NCBI GenBank assembly: GCA_036557785.1
Contig: DATBGZ010000085.1
Coordinates: 29,995 to 93,994 of the forward strand
Direction: 5' to 3'
DNA length: 64,000 nt
Source of the DNA: DATBGZ01 sp036557785
GTDB taxonomy: Bacteria; Actinomycetota; Actinomycetes; Mycobacteriales; Micromonosporaceae
Both the position numbers and the translations under genes were made by a program. The notes under the pieces are model-generated. The model was not told where the DNA came from. It ran no database searches and was given only the letters and a program-made list of their open reading frames with translations. The stretch's first letter is position 1. Every line of letters starts with the position of its first letter. This document shows, piece by piece, positions 1-8,108 of the stretch.

Positions 1-230
1 AGGGCCCGCCCGGTCTCCTCCAGCACGATCGCCTGCTCGACCATCGACGCGCCGGCGCCACCGTGCTCGGCGCCGGCGCTCAGCCCGGTCAGGCCGAGCT
101 CGTTGGCCAGCCGCTCCCACAGACCCACGTCGTAGCAACCGGGCGCACGGGACCGTACGGGATGCTTGGTCAGGAAACCCCGGACCAGCGTGCGCAGATC
201 CTCCTGCTCGGGCGTGAACGAGAACTCCAT
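1..230 (-). CDS. Acyl-CoA dehydrogenase, N-terminal part (cut by window edge)
   Basis: Reading leftward from an ATG at 228-230, an open frame runs off the window edge. It starts MEFSFTPEQEDLRTLVRGFL and continues through a segment with WERLANELGLTGL and a glycine-rich stretch ending VEQAIVLEETGRA. This is the typical N-terminal helical domain of acyl-CoA dehydrogenases (FadE family), so the enzyme probably introduces an alpha,beta double bond in a CoA thioester. It is the third gene of a leftward operon: its ATG abuts the stop codon of the preceding FadE gene (231-233) with no gap, so the two are probably translationally coupled. Adjacent FadE pairs often make alpha2beta2 heterotetramers in steroid catabolism. 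The catalytic and C-terminal domains lie outside the window, so the exact FadE type cannot be named. Confidence 0.85.
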   Translation of the reverse strand, partial: MEFSFTPEQEDLRTLVRGFLTKHPVRSRAPGCYDVGLWERLANELGLTGLSAGAEHGGAGASMVEQAIVLEETGRA

Positions 231-1382
231 TCAGGACCGTCCGAGCAGGTGGTTGGCGACGATGTTCCGCTGGATCTCGTTGGTACCGCCATAGATCGTG
301 TCCGCGCGCGTGAACAGGAACAGTCGCTGGGCGTCGGTCAGCTCGCCGGCAACCATCGTCGCGGAAGGCCCGCCCGTCTCGACGGCGAGCTCACCGAGAC
401 GTTGATGCCACGAGGCCCAGAGCAGCTTGGCGACCGACGACGTCATCGCCGTGGGTGCCGATCCGAGCGTGCGCAGGGCGTGGTGACGCAGCGTCTGCAG
501 GCCGATCCACGCCTGGGTGAGCGCGTCGCGATGCACGGGGTCCTCCAGCGCCCCGCTGATACCGGCGGCCGCCACGATCCCGGCCAACTCGCGGGCGAAG
601 CCGAGCTGCTGCCCGAGCGTGGCCACGCCGCGTTCGAATCCGAGCGTGGCGGTGGCGACCCGCCACCCGTCACCCGGCGCGCCCACGATGTTCTCGACTG
701 CCGTGACCGCGCCATCGAAGAAGACCTCATGGAACTCCGCGTCGCCGGTGAGCTGCACGATCGGCCGCACCTCGACGCCGGGCTGGCGCATGGGGACGAG
801 CAGGTAGGACAGCCCCTGGTGCCTCGGCACCGAGGGCACCGGGCGGGCGGAGCCGTGGGTGGGTGCAGGGTTGGTGCGGCACAACACGAAGCACCAGTCG
901 GCGAGGTGCGCGCCCGAGGTCCACACCTTCTGGCCGGCGATCCGCCACGTGTCGCCGTCGAGCACCGCGGCGGTACGCACGGCCGCGAGGTCGGATCCGG
1001 CGTCGGGCTCGGAGTATCCCTGGCACCACAGCTGTTCCGCGCGGGCGATCGGCGGGAGGAACCGTGCCTGCTGCTCCGGCGTACCGAAGGCGATCAGGGT
1101 CGGCGCGAGCAGGTACTCGCCGACGTGCGACAGTCGCCCAGGACCGCCGGCGCGCGCGTACTCCTCGAAGAAGATGACCTGCTCCTCGATGCCGGCGCGG
1201 CCGCCGTACGGGCTGTCCCAGCCGAGCCCGATCCAGCCACCCGCGGCCAGCCTGCGCTCCCAGTCCAGCCGTGCCGCGACCTGCTCGTGCTCGCGTCCGG
1301 GCCCGCCGACGCCGACCAGCTCGGCGGGGAGGTTCTCGGCGAGCCAGGTGCGTACCCGCGCCCGGAATTCCTCAGTGGACAT
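231..1382 (-). CDS. Acyl-CoA dehydrogenase (FadE30-like)
   Basis: A 383-aa flavin-dependent acyl-CoA dehydrogenase. Visible signatures are the FAD/substrate motif LWCQGYSEPDAGSDLA (about residues 117-132), a QKVWTSGAHLADW segment in the beta domain, and the C-terminal TRADTIYGGTNEIQRNIVA motif that contacts FAD. From memory the protein resembles M. tuberculosis FadE30, which acts on the CoA ester of the C/D-ring remnant (HIP pathway, normally under KstR2). Here it lies downstream of the LLM oxidoreductase, with a one-base TGATG overlap at its start, in an operon whose promoter region carries a KstR-type box. The next FadE (1-230) follows directly, suggesting a FadE pair. The family is certain; the exact steroid intermediate is inferred. 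Confidence 0.85.
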   Translation of the reverse strand: MSTEEFRARVRTWLAENLPAELVGVGGPGREHEQVAARLDWERRLAAGGWIGLGWDSPYGGRAGIEEQVIFFEEYARAGGPGRLSHVGEYLLAPTLIAFGTPEQQARFLPPIARAEQLWCQGYSEPDAGSDLAAVRTAAVLDGDTWRIAGQKVWTSGAHLADWCFVLCRTNPAPTHGSARPVPSVPRHQGLSYLLVPMRQPGVEVRPIVQLTGDAEFHEVFFDGAVTAVENIVGAPGDGWRVATATLGFERGVATLGQQLGFARELAGIVAAAGISGALEDPVHRDALTQAWIGLQTLRHHALRTLGSAPTAMTSSVAKLLWASWHQRLGELAVETGGPSATMVAGELTDAQRLFLFTRADTIYGGTNEIQRNIVANHLLGRS

Positions 1383-2428
1383 CAGTGCTCCTCCACCCAG
1401 CCGCGCAACCGCTCCACCGCTTGGACCCGCTCGGCGTGGCTCGGGCCGAGCGGCGCGACGAGCAGCGTCGTGACGCCGGCCGCCGCGTACGCGGCGAGGC
1501 GTTGCCGGACGTACCCGACCGGGCCCACCAGCGACGTGCCGCGGACGAGGTCGTCCGGCACCGCCGCGGCCGCCTCGTCCCTGCGCCCCGCCAGGTAGGC
1601 GTCCTGGATCGCTGCCGCCTCGCGCTCGTACCCGTACCGGCGGACGAGCTGGTTGGCGAAGTTGCGGTTCCGCGCGCCCATGCCTCCGATGTAGAGCGCG
1701 AGCATGGCCCGGTGACCGTCCAGCGCCGCCCGGGGTTCATCGGCGATGGCGAATGGGGTCGAGGCCAGGACGTCGAGTGGGCCGAGTGCCGGGTCGCGCC
1801 GGGAGAGCCCGTCGGCCAAGGCGGCGCCATAGACGTCAGGGGCCTTGTCCGGGTGGAAGAACAGGGTCTGCCACCCCTCCGCGATCTCGGCCACCATCGC
1901 CACGTTCCTCGGACCGACCGCCGCGAGCTGGATCGGGATCCGCCCGCGTACCGGCTGATTGATGATCTTCAAGGGCTTGCCGAGACCCGTGCCACACTCG
2001 GCGGGCAGCGGCACGCGGTAGTGCTCGCCGTGGAACTCGACGAGCTCCCTGCGCCACACGCGGCGGCAGATCTCGACGATCTCCCGCGTGCGGGCCAGCG
2101 GGGCGTCATAGGGCACACCGTGGAAACCCTCGATGACCTGAGGGGCGGATGCGCCAAGCCCCAGCGAGAACCGCCCACCCGACACGTAGTCCAGTCCCGC
2201 GGCGGTCATCGCGGTCAGCGTCGGCGTGCGGGTGTAGAGCTGCAGGATGCCCGAGGCGATCTCCAACCGGGTCGTGCGGGCCGCGATGAAGCCGAGCTGG
2301 CTTACCGCGTCGAAGCTGTACGCCTCCGGTACGAGCACGATGTCCAGGCCGGCGGCCTCATAGTCGGTGAGTTCGGCGACGGCGTCGCGGAAGCCGCCGG
2401 CGTAGCCCATCATCATGCCGAGCCGCAT
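1382..2428 (-). CDS. LLM-class F420-dependent oxidoreductase
   Basis: A 348-aa luciferase-like TIM-barrel protein starting MRLGMMMGYAGGFRD. The ATG at 2428 was chosen because the longer upstream frame runs through the divergent promoter and neighbouring gene and has no family similarity. LLM-type features are LVPEAYSFDAVSQLGFIAARTTR near residues 30-55, TAGLDYVSGGRFSLGLGAS, and a late IPIQLAAVGPRNVAMVAEIAEGW block. Such enzymes transfer hydride with coenzyme F420, and a homologue (Rv3520c type) sits in the mycobacterial cholesterol regulon beside ltp3/ltp4. Its substrate is unknown. It is the first gene of the leftward operon; the KstR-type box at 2452-2465 lies 23 bp upstream and is shared with the divergent SDR gene. 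Confidence 0.85.
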   Translation of the reverse strand: MRLGMMMGYAGGFRDAVAELTDYEAAGLDIVLVPEAYSFDAVSQLGFIAARTTRLEIASGILQLYTRTPTLTAMTAAGLDYVSGGRFSLGLGASAPQVIEGFHGVPYDAPLARTREIVEICRRVWRRELVEFHGEHYRVPLPAECGTGLGKPLKIINQPVRGRIPIQLAAVGPRNVAMVAEIAEGWQTLFFHPDKAPDVYGAALADGLSRRDPALGPLDVLASTPFAIADEPRAALDGHRAMLALYIGGMGARNRNFANQLVRRYGYEREAAAIQDAYLAGRRDEAAAAVPDDLVRGTSLVGPVGYVRQRLAAYAAAGVTTLLVAPLGPSHAERVQAVERLRGWVEEH

Positions 2429-2451
2429 CGGGCGCCGCCTTCCGCCAGAAC

Positions 2452-2465
2452 TGAAACCTGTTACA
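2452..2465. promoter_or_regulatory. KstR-type operator between LLM and SDR genes
   Basis: TGAAACCTGTTACA matches TnnAACnnGTTnnA at every fixed position. It sits in the 46-bp gap between divergent genes. TACAGT at -13 to -8 relative to the SDR ATG (2475) looks like a -10 element overlapping the operator, suggesting a leaderless SDR transcript directly blocked by the repressor. Confidence 0.8.
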
Positions 2466-2474
2466 GTTTCTCGC

Positions 2475-3239
2475 ATGGGTCGGCTGAAGGGCAAGGTCGC
2501 GCTCATCACCGGTGGTGCCCGCGGCATGGGCAAGTCCCACGCGCGACACTTCGTCGCGGAGGGAGCCCGGGTCGTCATCGGGGATGTGCTGCACGACAAG
2601 GGCGCCTACGTCGCCGGCAAACTCGGCGCTGACGTCTGCCGCTACGTGCCCCACGACGTGACCAACGAGAACGACTGGGCCGGTGCCGTCGCGACCACGC
2701 TGGAGGCGTTCGGACGCTTGGACATCCTGGTGAACAACGCCGGCATCCTGAGCTACGCGACGATCGCGGAGATGTCCACCAGCGACTTCCGGCGGGTCCT
2801 GGAGGTCAACGTCGTCGGTGCGTGGCTGGGCATCAAACACGTGACGCGGCCGATGACGGACGCGGGGGGAGGCTCGATCGTCAATGTCTCCTCCGTCGAG
2901 GGGATGACCGGCAAGGCCGGGTTGGCGGCATACAGCGCGAGCAAGTTCGCCATCCGCGGCCTGACCAAGGCGGCCGCGCAGGAGCTGGGCCACCACGGGA
3001 TCCGGGTCAACTCGATCCATCCCGGCGCCGTGCTGACGCACCTGATGGTCGACGCGGCCCAGTCCTTCGGCGAGCCGGAGCAGATGGCGCAGTTCCTGAA
3101 GGCCATGCCGATCCCCCGACCGGCGCAACCCATCGAGGTCTCCCGGCTGGTGGCGTACCTCGCCTCGGACGAGTCGTCGTACTCCACGGGCAGCGAGTTC
3201 GTCGTCGATGGCGGCATCCTCAGCGGACCGGGGTACTGA
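2475..3239 (+). CDS. SDR oxidoreductase, 3alpha/20beta-hydroxysteroid dehydrogenase-like
   Basis: A 254-aa classical short-chain dehydrogenase. It shows the NAD(P) motif TGGARGMGKSHA (about residues 12-23), the NNAGI motif near residue 89, catalytic Ser in VNVSSVEG, and the YSASK Tyr/Lys pair near residue 155. The ending SDESSYSTGSEFVVDGG resembles mycobacterial FabG3 (20beta-hydroxysteroid dehydrogenase). It probably oxidises or reduces a ring or side-chain hydroxyl of a steroid. The ATG at 2475 is chosen because it places the Rossmann motif at the usual distance and lies 9 bp after the KstR box; the longer frame from 2415 overlaps the operator and the opposite gene. The next SDR starts 5 bp downstream, so the two are in one operon. 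Confidence 0.88.
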   Translation: MGRLKGKVALITGGARGMGKSHARHFVAEGARVVIGDVLHDKGAYVAGKLGADVCRYVPHDVTNENDWAGAVATTLEAFGRLDILVNNAGILSYATIAEMSTSDFRRVLEVNVVGAWLGIKHVTRPMTDAGGGSIVNVSSVEGMTGKAGLAAYSASKFAIRGLTKAAAQELGHHGIRVNSIHPGAVLTHLMVDAAQSFGEPEQMAQFLKAMPIPRPAQPIEVSRLVAYLASDESSYSTGSEFVVDGGILSGPGY

Positions 3240-3244
3240 CCACA

Positions 3245-4165
3245 ATGGACGAGGTGATCCCTCTCGATGGCGCGGTGGTCATCGTCACCGGCGCAGGCGA
3301 CGGGCTGGGTCGGGCCGAGGCGCTCGGCCTGGCGGCGTGCGGCGCCCGGCTGGTCCTCAACGACGTGCGCGGCGACACGGCGCACGTGGTCGCCGACGAG
3401 GCCAAGGCGCTCGGCGGCGAGGCGGTCGTGCACGCGGGCGATGTCGGCGACTGGGCGACCGGCGAGGCGCTGGTCGCCGCGGCCGTGGACGCGTTCGGCC
3501 GGCTCGACGCCCTGGTCAACAACGCCGGTGTGGTGCGCGACCGGATGGTCTTCACGATGTCGGAGCAGGAGTGGGACCTCGTGCTGCGGGTGCACCTGCG
3601 CGGCCACTTCGTGACCACGCGCCACGCCACGGCGTACTGGCGCGAGCGGCACAAGTCCGGGCAACCGACCAGCGGCAGCATCGTGAACACGTCGTCGGAG
3701 GCCTTCCTGCTGGGCTCGCCGGGGCAGCCCAACTACGCGGCGGCGAAGGCCGGCATCGTGGCGCTCACGCTGGCCACCGCGCGAAGCTGCGCCCGGTACG
3801 GCGTGCGGGCCAACGCCATCTGCCCGCGCGGGCGTACGTCGATGACCGCCGATCTCATGGGCGAGGTGCCGCCGAGCGACTTCGACCCCATGGCGCCGGA
3901 GCATGTCGCCCCGCTCGTCGCCTACCTCGCCAGCCCCTTGTCGCGCCGCGTCACGGGCGAGGTCTTCGTCGTGCACGGCGGGATGGCGGCGCTGCTGGGT
4001 CCGCCGACCGTACGGGCCACGTTCCGCGTCGACGGCGGTTGGACCACGGGCGCCGTGCGCGACGCGCTGGATCCCTACTTCACCGAGGATCCGCCCAGGC
4101 CGGGATTCCTCTGCCAGGACACGCTCCCGCTGGCCGAGTCCACATTCGACGGTCCCAGGCCATGA
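3245..4165 (+). CDS. hsd4A: Hsd4A-like beta-hydroxyacyl-CoA/17beta-hydroxysteroid dehydrogenase (SDR)
   Basis: A 306-aa SDR starting MDEVIPLDGAVVIVTGAG, with TGAGDGLGRAEALGL as cofactor motif, VNNAGVVRDRMVF, catalytic Ser in VNTSSEA, YAAAK, and ANAICPRGRTSMTADL. It also has the extended C-terminal tail (about 60 residues beyond the core) seen in the Hsd4A/MFE type. Hsd4A is known to act both as a 17beta-HSD and as the beta-hydroxyacyl-CoA dehydrogenase of cholesterol side-chain beta-oxidation. It lies in an operon with the upstream SDR and the downstream PPOX-like gene (ATGA overlap). It probably supplies the NAD-dependent step after FadE and hydratase action in the first cycles. The long in-frame extension to 2822 is a shadow of the upstream gene. 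Confidence 0.85.
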   Translation: MDEVIPLDGAVVIVTGAGDGLGRAEALGLAACGARLVLNDVRGDTAHVVADEAKALGGEAVVHAGDVGDWATGEALVAAAVDAFGRLDALVNNAGVVRDRMVFTMSEQEWDLVLRVHLRGHFVTTRHATAYWRERHKSGQPTSGSIVNTSSEAFLLGSPGQPNYAAAKAGIVALTLATARSCARYGVRANAICPRGRTSMTADLMGEVPPSDFDPMAPEHVAPLVAYLASPLSRRVTGEVFVVHGGMAALLGPPTVRATFRVDGGWTTGAVRDALDPYFTEDPPRPGFLCQDTLPLAESTFDGPRP

Positions 4166-4611
4166 GCGCGCGGCCGGCGGTGGCGATGACGCCCGACGAG
4201 GTGCACGAGATGCTCGCCTCCTCACGGAAGATGCAGCTGGCCACGATCAACCACGACGGCACCCCGCACCTCGTCGCGATGTACTACGCACTGCTGGAGG
4301 GCCGCATCGCCTTCTGGACCTACCCGAAGTCGCAGAAGGCGCGCAACCTTGCCCGCGACCCCCGGCTGACCTGTCTCGTGGAGGAGGGAGTGGAGTACTT
4401 CGACCTGCGCGGCGTGCAGGTCAACGGCACGGTGCGATCAGTCACCGACCCCGATGGGTTGCACGTCATCGGCCGGCTCGTGGCGGGGCGCCTGCCGGGC
4501 ATCCCCGCTGACGCCGTGGAGGAGTACGTGGCGCATGGCGCACGCAAACGCTGGGCCTATGTCGTCGAGCCTCGCACCGTCGTGAGCTGGGACCACCGCA
4601 GACTCCGCTGA
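4162..4611 (+). CDS. PPOX-class flavin/F420 split-barrel protein
   Basis: A 149-aa protein of the pyridoxamine 5'-phosphate oxidase-like split-barrel fold. Typical features are the start MTPDEVHEMLASSRKMQLATINHDGTPHLV, then IAFWTYPKSQKARNLARDPRLTCLVEEG, and an RKRWAYVVEP ending. Members bind FMN or F420 and reduce or bind small substrates. Its partner here is unknown, but an LLM F420-type enzyme is encoded 2 kb away, so F420 use is plausible. Its ATG overlaps the stop codon of the Hsd4A-like gene (ATGA), so it is co-translated with steroid enzymes. A repeat hairpin (4649-4710) follows the gene. Confidence 0.82.
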   Translation: MSARPAVAMTPDEVHEMLASSRKMQLATINHDGTPHLVAMYYALLEGRIAFWTYPKSQKARNLARDPRLTCLVEEGVEYFDLRGVQVNGTVRSVTDPDGLHVIGRLVAGRLPGIPADAVEEYVAHGARKRWAYVVEPRTVVSWDHRRLR

Positions 4612-4648
4612 CCCTGCCCGCCCCTGCACGCCGGGCAGGCCCCCTTCA

Positions 4649-4710
4649 CGCGATCTTGGGGTTTTCGTCGTGAGTGGATCACTAATCGCAGCGATAACCC
4701 CAAGATCGCG
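4649..4710. repeat. 62-bp inverted repeat, copy 1
   Basis: A palindrome of about 22-bp arms (CGCGATCTTGGGG... and ...CCCCAAGATCGCG) around an 18-bp centre, flanked by CCCCTTC and GAAGGGG that extend the pairing. It lies between two same-strand genes and could form a stem-loop in RNA. The same element recurs at 10581, 12281, 18190, 19290 and 28067, with a variant at 25445. Confidence 0.9.
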
Positions 4711-4731
4711 GAGAGAGAAGGGGGTGGTGGC

Positions 4732-5910
4732 ATGGACCTGGGGTTCACCCATGAGCAGGAGGACCTGCGCGCGCAGCTTCGCGCCTACTTCGGGCGGCTC
4801 ATGACGCCAGCGATCCGGCAGGCGTTGACCACGACCGACGGCGAGTACGGCGACGGCACGGCGTACCGCGAGGTGGTCCGGCGGATGGGGCAGGACGGCT
4901 GGCTCACGCTGGGGTGGCCCAAGGACTCGTACGGCGCCGGACGCTCCATGGTGGACCAGCTCATCTTCCTCGACGAGGCAGCGGTCGCCGGCGTACCCGT
5001 GCCGTTCCTGACCATCAACACGGTCGGGCCGACCATCCGGCGATTCGGGACGCCGGAGCAGAAACGGTTCTTCCTCCCCCGCATCGCCGCCGGTAAGATC
5101 CACTTCTCGATCGGGTACTCCGAGCCGGAGGCCGGCACCGACCTCGCCGCACTGCGCACCCAAGCCGTACGCGATGGCGACGGGTACCTCATCAACGGCC
5201 AGAAGATGTGGACCAGCCTCATCCAGTACGCGGACTACGTGTGGCTCGCGTGCCGGACCGATCCCGAGGCACCGCGCCACCACGGCCTGTCGATCCTGAT
5301 CGTGCCCACCGATGCCGAGGGGTTCGCCTGGACGCCGGTGCGCACGATGGCCGGCATCACGACGAGCGCGACGTACTACTCCGACGTACGGGTGCAAGCG
5401 TCCGCGCTCGTCGGTGAGCTCAACCACGGCTGGCCGCTGATCACCAACCAGCTCAACCACGAACGGGTCGCGCTCACGTCCGCGGCGCCCCTGCGGCTGG
5501 CCCTGCGCGAGGTGCGCGACTGGGCGCGGGCGACCACGCTCGCCGACGGCCGCGCGGTCATCGACCAGGAGTGGGTCCGGCTCCACCTCGCCCGGGTGCA
5601 CGCCAAGGCCGAGTTTCTCAAGCTCTACAACTGGAAGATCGCCGCCGACGCGCCGTCGCTGTCCCCCGCGGACGCGTCGGCGACCAAGGTCTACGGCACC
5701 GAGTTCGCCACGGAGGCGTACCGGCTGCTCATGGAGGTCCTGGGCGCCAATGCCCTGGTGCGGCGGGGATCACGGGCCGCGCTGCTGGCCGGCCGGATCG
5801 AGCGCATGCATCGTGCCTGCCTGATCCTCACCTTCGGCGGTGGCACGAACGAGGTGCAGCGGGACATCATCGCGGCGGTCGGCGTCGGGCTACCCGTCGC
5901 CAAGCGGTAG
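4732..5910 (+). CDS. fadE26: Acyl-CoA dehydrogenase FadE26 (ChsE4), side-chain cycle 1
   Basis: A 392-aa acyl-CoA dehydrogenase. It carries HFSIGYSEPEAGTDLAALR (about residues 124-142), NGQKMWTSLIQYADYVWLACRT, MAGITTSATYYSDVRV and a C-terminal ERMHRACLILTFGGGTNEVQ block. These closely resemble mycobacterial FadE26. With FadE27 (the next gene) it is known to form the ChsE4-ChsE5 alpha2beta2 complex, which dehydrogenates 3-oxocholest-4-en-26-oyl-CoA (C8 side chain). The start follows a GGGGGTGGTGG purine-rich RBS. The partner gene begins 7 bp after its stop. No KstR box is visible just upstream; it may be read through from the SDR operon past repeat copy 1. Confidence 0.92.
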   Translation: MDLGFTHEQEDLRAQLRAYFGRLMTPAIRQALTTTDGEYGDGTAYREVVRRMGQDGWLTLGWPKDSYGAGRSMVDQLIFLDEAAVAGVPVPFLTINTVGPTIRRFGTPEQKRFFLPRIAAGKIHFSIGYSEPEAGTDLAALRTQAVRDGDGYLINGQKMWTSLIQYADYVWLACRTDPEAPRHHGLSILIVPTDAEGFAWTPVRTMAGITTSATYYSDVRVQASALVGELNHGWPLITNQLNHERVALTSAAPLRLALREVRDWARATTLADGRAVIDQEWVRLHLARVHAKAEFLKLYNWKIAADAPSLSPADASATKVYGTEFATEAYRLLMEVLGANALVRRGSRAALLAGRIERMHRACLILTFGGGTNEVQRDIIAAVGVGLPVAKR

Positions 5911-5917
5911 GAGCGCC

Positions 5918-6970
5918 ATGGACTTCACGATGACGCAGGCGCAGACGACGCTCGGCGCGCTCACCCGGCAGATCCTCGCCGACCGCAAGCCGGCGAAGGA
6001 GTTCGACCGACCACTGTGGATGGATCTGGCAAAGGCCGGGGTACTCTGCGCGGCACTTGCGTCCTCGGCCGGGGGTGAGGGGTACGGGCTGCTGGAGCAG
6101 TGCACGATCCTGAGCGAGATCGGGCGGGGCGTGGCACCGCTGCCGTACGCCACGTGCATCGCGGGCGCCGCGTCGGCGATCGCCCGGTTCGGCTCGCCCG
6201 CGCTCGTCGACGGGTGGGCGAGGCCAGCCGGCCGGGGTGAGGCGGTGCTGACCGTGGCCTTCCCCGACGGGACCGTCCACACGAGAGCGTCGCCGAGCGG
6301 CATCGTGCTCGAGGGCTCGTGCACGGCCGTGCCGGCGGGGATCTATGCGGATCTGATCCTCGTGGCGGTCGATGGCACCGGCGTCGCGCTGGTCAGCCCG
6401 TCCGACGAGGGCACCTCGGTGCAGCCCCAGCAGATCGCGGGCGGGCCCGGAGCGGGCCACATGTGCTTCGACTCCGTGCGCGTGCCGACGGAGCGGGTGC
6501 TGGCCGACCCCGCGGCCGCGCGCTGGCTGCGCGAGCGGGTGACGGTCGGCCTCTGCGCCACACAGCTCGGCATCCTGGAACGAGCCGTCGAGCTGACCGC
6601 GGAGCACGCCCGCACCCGGGTCCAGTTCGGACGGCCGATCGGGACGTTCCAGGCCGTGGCACAACGGCTCGCCGACGCGTACGTCGATCTCCAAGCCGTG
6701 CGGCTGACGCTGTGGCAGGCGGCTTGGCGGCTCGCCCGCGACCTGCCCTGCCCCACCGAGGTCGGGACCGCCAAGTTCTGGGCCGCCGACGCGGGCCATC
6801 GCGTCGCCCACACCGCGGTGCACGTCCATGGTGGTGCTGGCATCGACGTCGATCACATCGTTCAGCGCTACTTCCTCGCCGCCAAGTACCACGAGCTCAC
6901 GCTCGGCGGCGCGACCGCACAGCTGCTCGACATCGGCTCCGCCCTGATCACCGCCGAACTCGACGCCTGA
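5918..6970 (+). CDS. fadE27: Acyl-CoA dehydrogenase FadE27 (ChsE5), partner of FadE26
   Basis: A 350-aa divergent acyl-CoA dehydrogenase, shorter at the N-terminal domain than its partner. It shows the RTRVQFGRPIGTFQAVAQRLADAYVDLQ motif of the C-terminal helical domain (about residues 230-257) and HVHGGAGIDVDHIVQRYF near the end, both typical of the non-catalytic or FAD-sharing subunit of steroid FadE heteromers. Position directly after fadE26 and the family pattern support ChsE5, which completes the FAD site of ChsE4-ChsE5. The start ATG follows GGAGCGCC. Its 3' end faces the nitronate-monooxygenase-like gene with only 14 bp between them. Confidence 0.9.
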   Translation: MDFTMTQAQTTLGALTRQILADRKPAKEFDRPLWMDLAKAGVLCAALASSAGGEGYGLLEQCTILSEIGRGVAPLPYATCIAGAASAIARFGSPALVDGWARPAGRGEAVLTVAFPDGTVHTRASPSGIVLEGSCTAVPAGIYADLILVAVDGTGVALVSPSDEGTSVQPQQIAGGPGAGHMCFDSVRVPTERVLADPAAARWLRERVTVGLCATQLGILERAVELTAEHARTRVQFGRPIGTFQAVAQRLADAYVDLQAVRLTLWQAAWRLARDLPCPTEVGTAKFWAADAGHRVAHTAVHVHGGAGIDVDHIVQRYFLAAKYHELTLGGATAQLLDIGSALITAELDA

Positions 6971-6984
6971 CGTGGCGAGCTCGC

Positions 6985-8088
6985 TCAGGTGAGCTCCGCG
7001 AGTCGGGCCAGGGTCGCGCGGGCGTCGCGGACCAGCTCAGCGACGACGTCGGCCACCGGGCGTACGTCGTTCATCCGGCCCACGATCTGGCCCACCGGCA
7101 TCGCGACGACCGACGGGTCGCCGGAGTGGTTGAGGCGCGAGTGGGCCTGGCTCACAAGCAGATTCTGCAGGGGCATCGGCAGTGGGTCCGGGGCACCATC
7201 GTCGGCCCACGCCTGCGTCCACCGGTTCTTCAGCAGCCGTGCGGGTTTGCCCGAGTAGATCCTCGAGCGGACGGTGTCGGCCGAGGTCGCGGCGAGCAAC
7301 GCGTCGCTGACGGTCGCCGAGGGGGCCCACTGCACGTACTCCGATGTGGTGAGCCAGAACGAGCCCATCCACACGCCGCTCGCGCCGAGGGCGAGCGACG
7401 CGGCGATCTGGCGCCCCGAGCCGATGCCGCCGGCCGCGAGGACGGGGGCGGCGGATCCGACGGCATCGACGACCTCGGGCACCAGAACCATCGTGGCGAT
7501 CTCACCGGTGTGACCGCCGGCCTCATGCCCCTGGGCCACCACGATGTCCACACCATTGTCCACATGGGACAGCGCGTGCTCGACCCGCCCGGCCAGGGCC
7601 GCCACCAGCAGCCCCTGCTCGTGTGCCCGACCGATGACGTCGGGCGGCGGCGAGCCCAGCGCGTTGGCGATGAGCGCCGGCGCGTGAGCCAGGGCCACGT
7701 CCACATGGGAGCGTGCGACCGAGTGCAGCCACCCGAGCACGCCGTCGCGCAGCTCGGGTTCGACCGACAGGGGTGGCACGCCGAGTCTCGTGAGCGTGCG
7801 CTCGACGAAGTCGCGGTGCCCCTCGGGAATCAGCGTCTCCAGGTCGGCCGGGGTACCTTCGGTGGGCCCGTTCGCCGGCATGACGATGTCCACGCCGTAC
7901 GGCCGCCCGTCGGTGTTCTGCTCCAGCCACGCCAGCGTCTTGTCGAGCTCATGGGCGTCGTTGAACCGGACACAGCCCAGCACCCCGAGCCCGCCGGCCC
8001 GGCTGATTGCCGCCGCCACGTGTTCGGACGGGGTGAAGCCGACGATCGGGTACTCGATGCCGAGCAGGTCGCAGATCGGTGTCCGCAC
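6985..8088 (-). CDS. Nitronate monooxygenase-like NAD(P)H flavin oxidoreductase
   Basis: A 367-aa TIM-barrel flavoprotein of the nitronate monooxygenase/2-nitropropane dioxygenase family. It reads VRTPICDLLGIEYPIVGF at the start, then ISRAGGLGVLG, VAQGHEAGGHTGEIATMVLVPEVVDAV (about residues 200-226) and VLAAGGIGSGRQIAASLALGASGVWMGS, the FMN-phosphate-binding segment. The GTG at 8088 follows a GGGGAG RBS and matches the family start; a longer frame to 8157 overlaps fadD19. It is the second gene of the fadD19 operon (20-bp gap). Related proteins are common in actinobacterial steroid clusters, and one (IpdC) reduces a ring-degradation CoA ester, but this protein belongs to a different branch. 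Its substrate is unknown. Confidence 0.83.
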   Translation of the reverse strand: MRTPICDLLGIEYPIVGFTPSEHVAAAISRAGGLGVLGCVRFNDAHELDKTLAWLEQNTDGRPYGVDIVMPANGPTEGTPADLETLIPEGHRDFVERTLTRLGVPPLSVEPELRDGVLGWLHSVARSHVDVALAHAPALIANALGSPPPDVIGRAHEQGLLVAALAGRVEHALSHVDNGVDIVVAQGHEAGGHTGEIATMVLVPEVVDAVGSAAPVLAAGGIGSGRQIAASLALGASGVWMGSFWLTTSEYVQWAPSATVSDALLAATSADTVRSRIYSGKPARLLKNRWTQAWADDGAPDPLPMPLQNLLVSQAHSRLNHSGDPSVVAMPVGQIVGRMNDVRPVADVVAELVRDARATLARLAELT

Positions 8089-8108
8089 CGCACTCTCCCC
8101 TGTCTGGC

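Noticed and set aside
231..1382. Assigning the symbol fadE30
   Set aside because: The resemblance is good, but FadE30 belongs to the KstR2 regulon and the partner genes (fadD3, ipdAB) are not seen; only the family is claimed.
63..1598. Long plus-strand open frame of 511 codons
   Set aside because: It lies opposite the acyl-CoA dehydrogenase and LLM genes and is a by-product of high GC; its protein is Arg/Pro-rich with no family features.
6985..8088. Calling this gene ipdC
   Set aside because: The protein is in the same superfamily, but its motif spacing fits another nitronate-monooxygenase branch.
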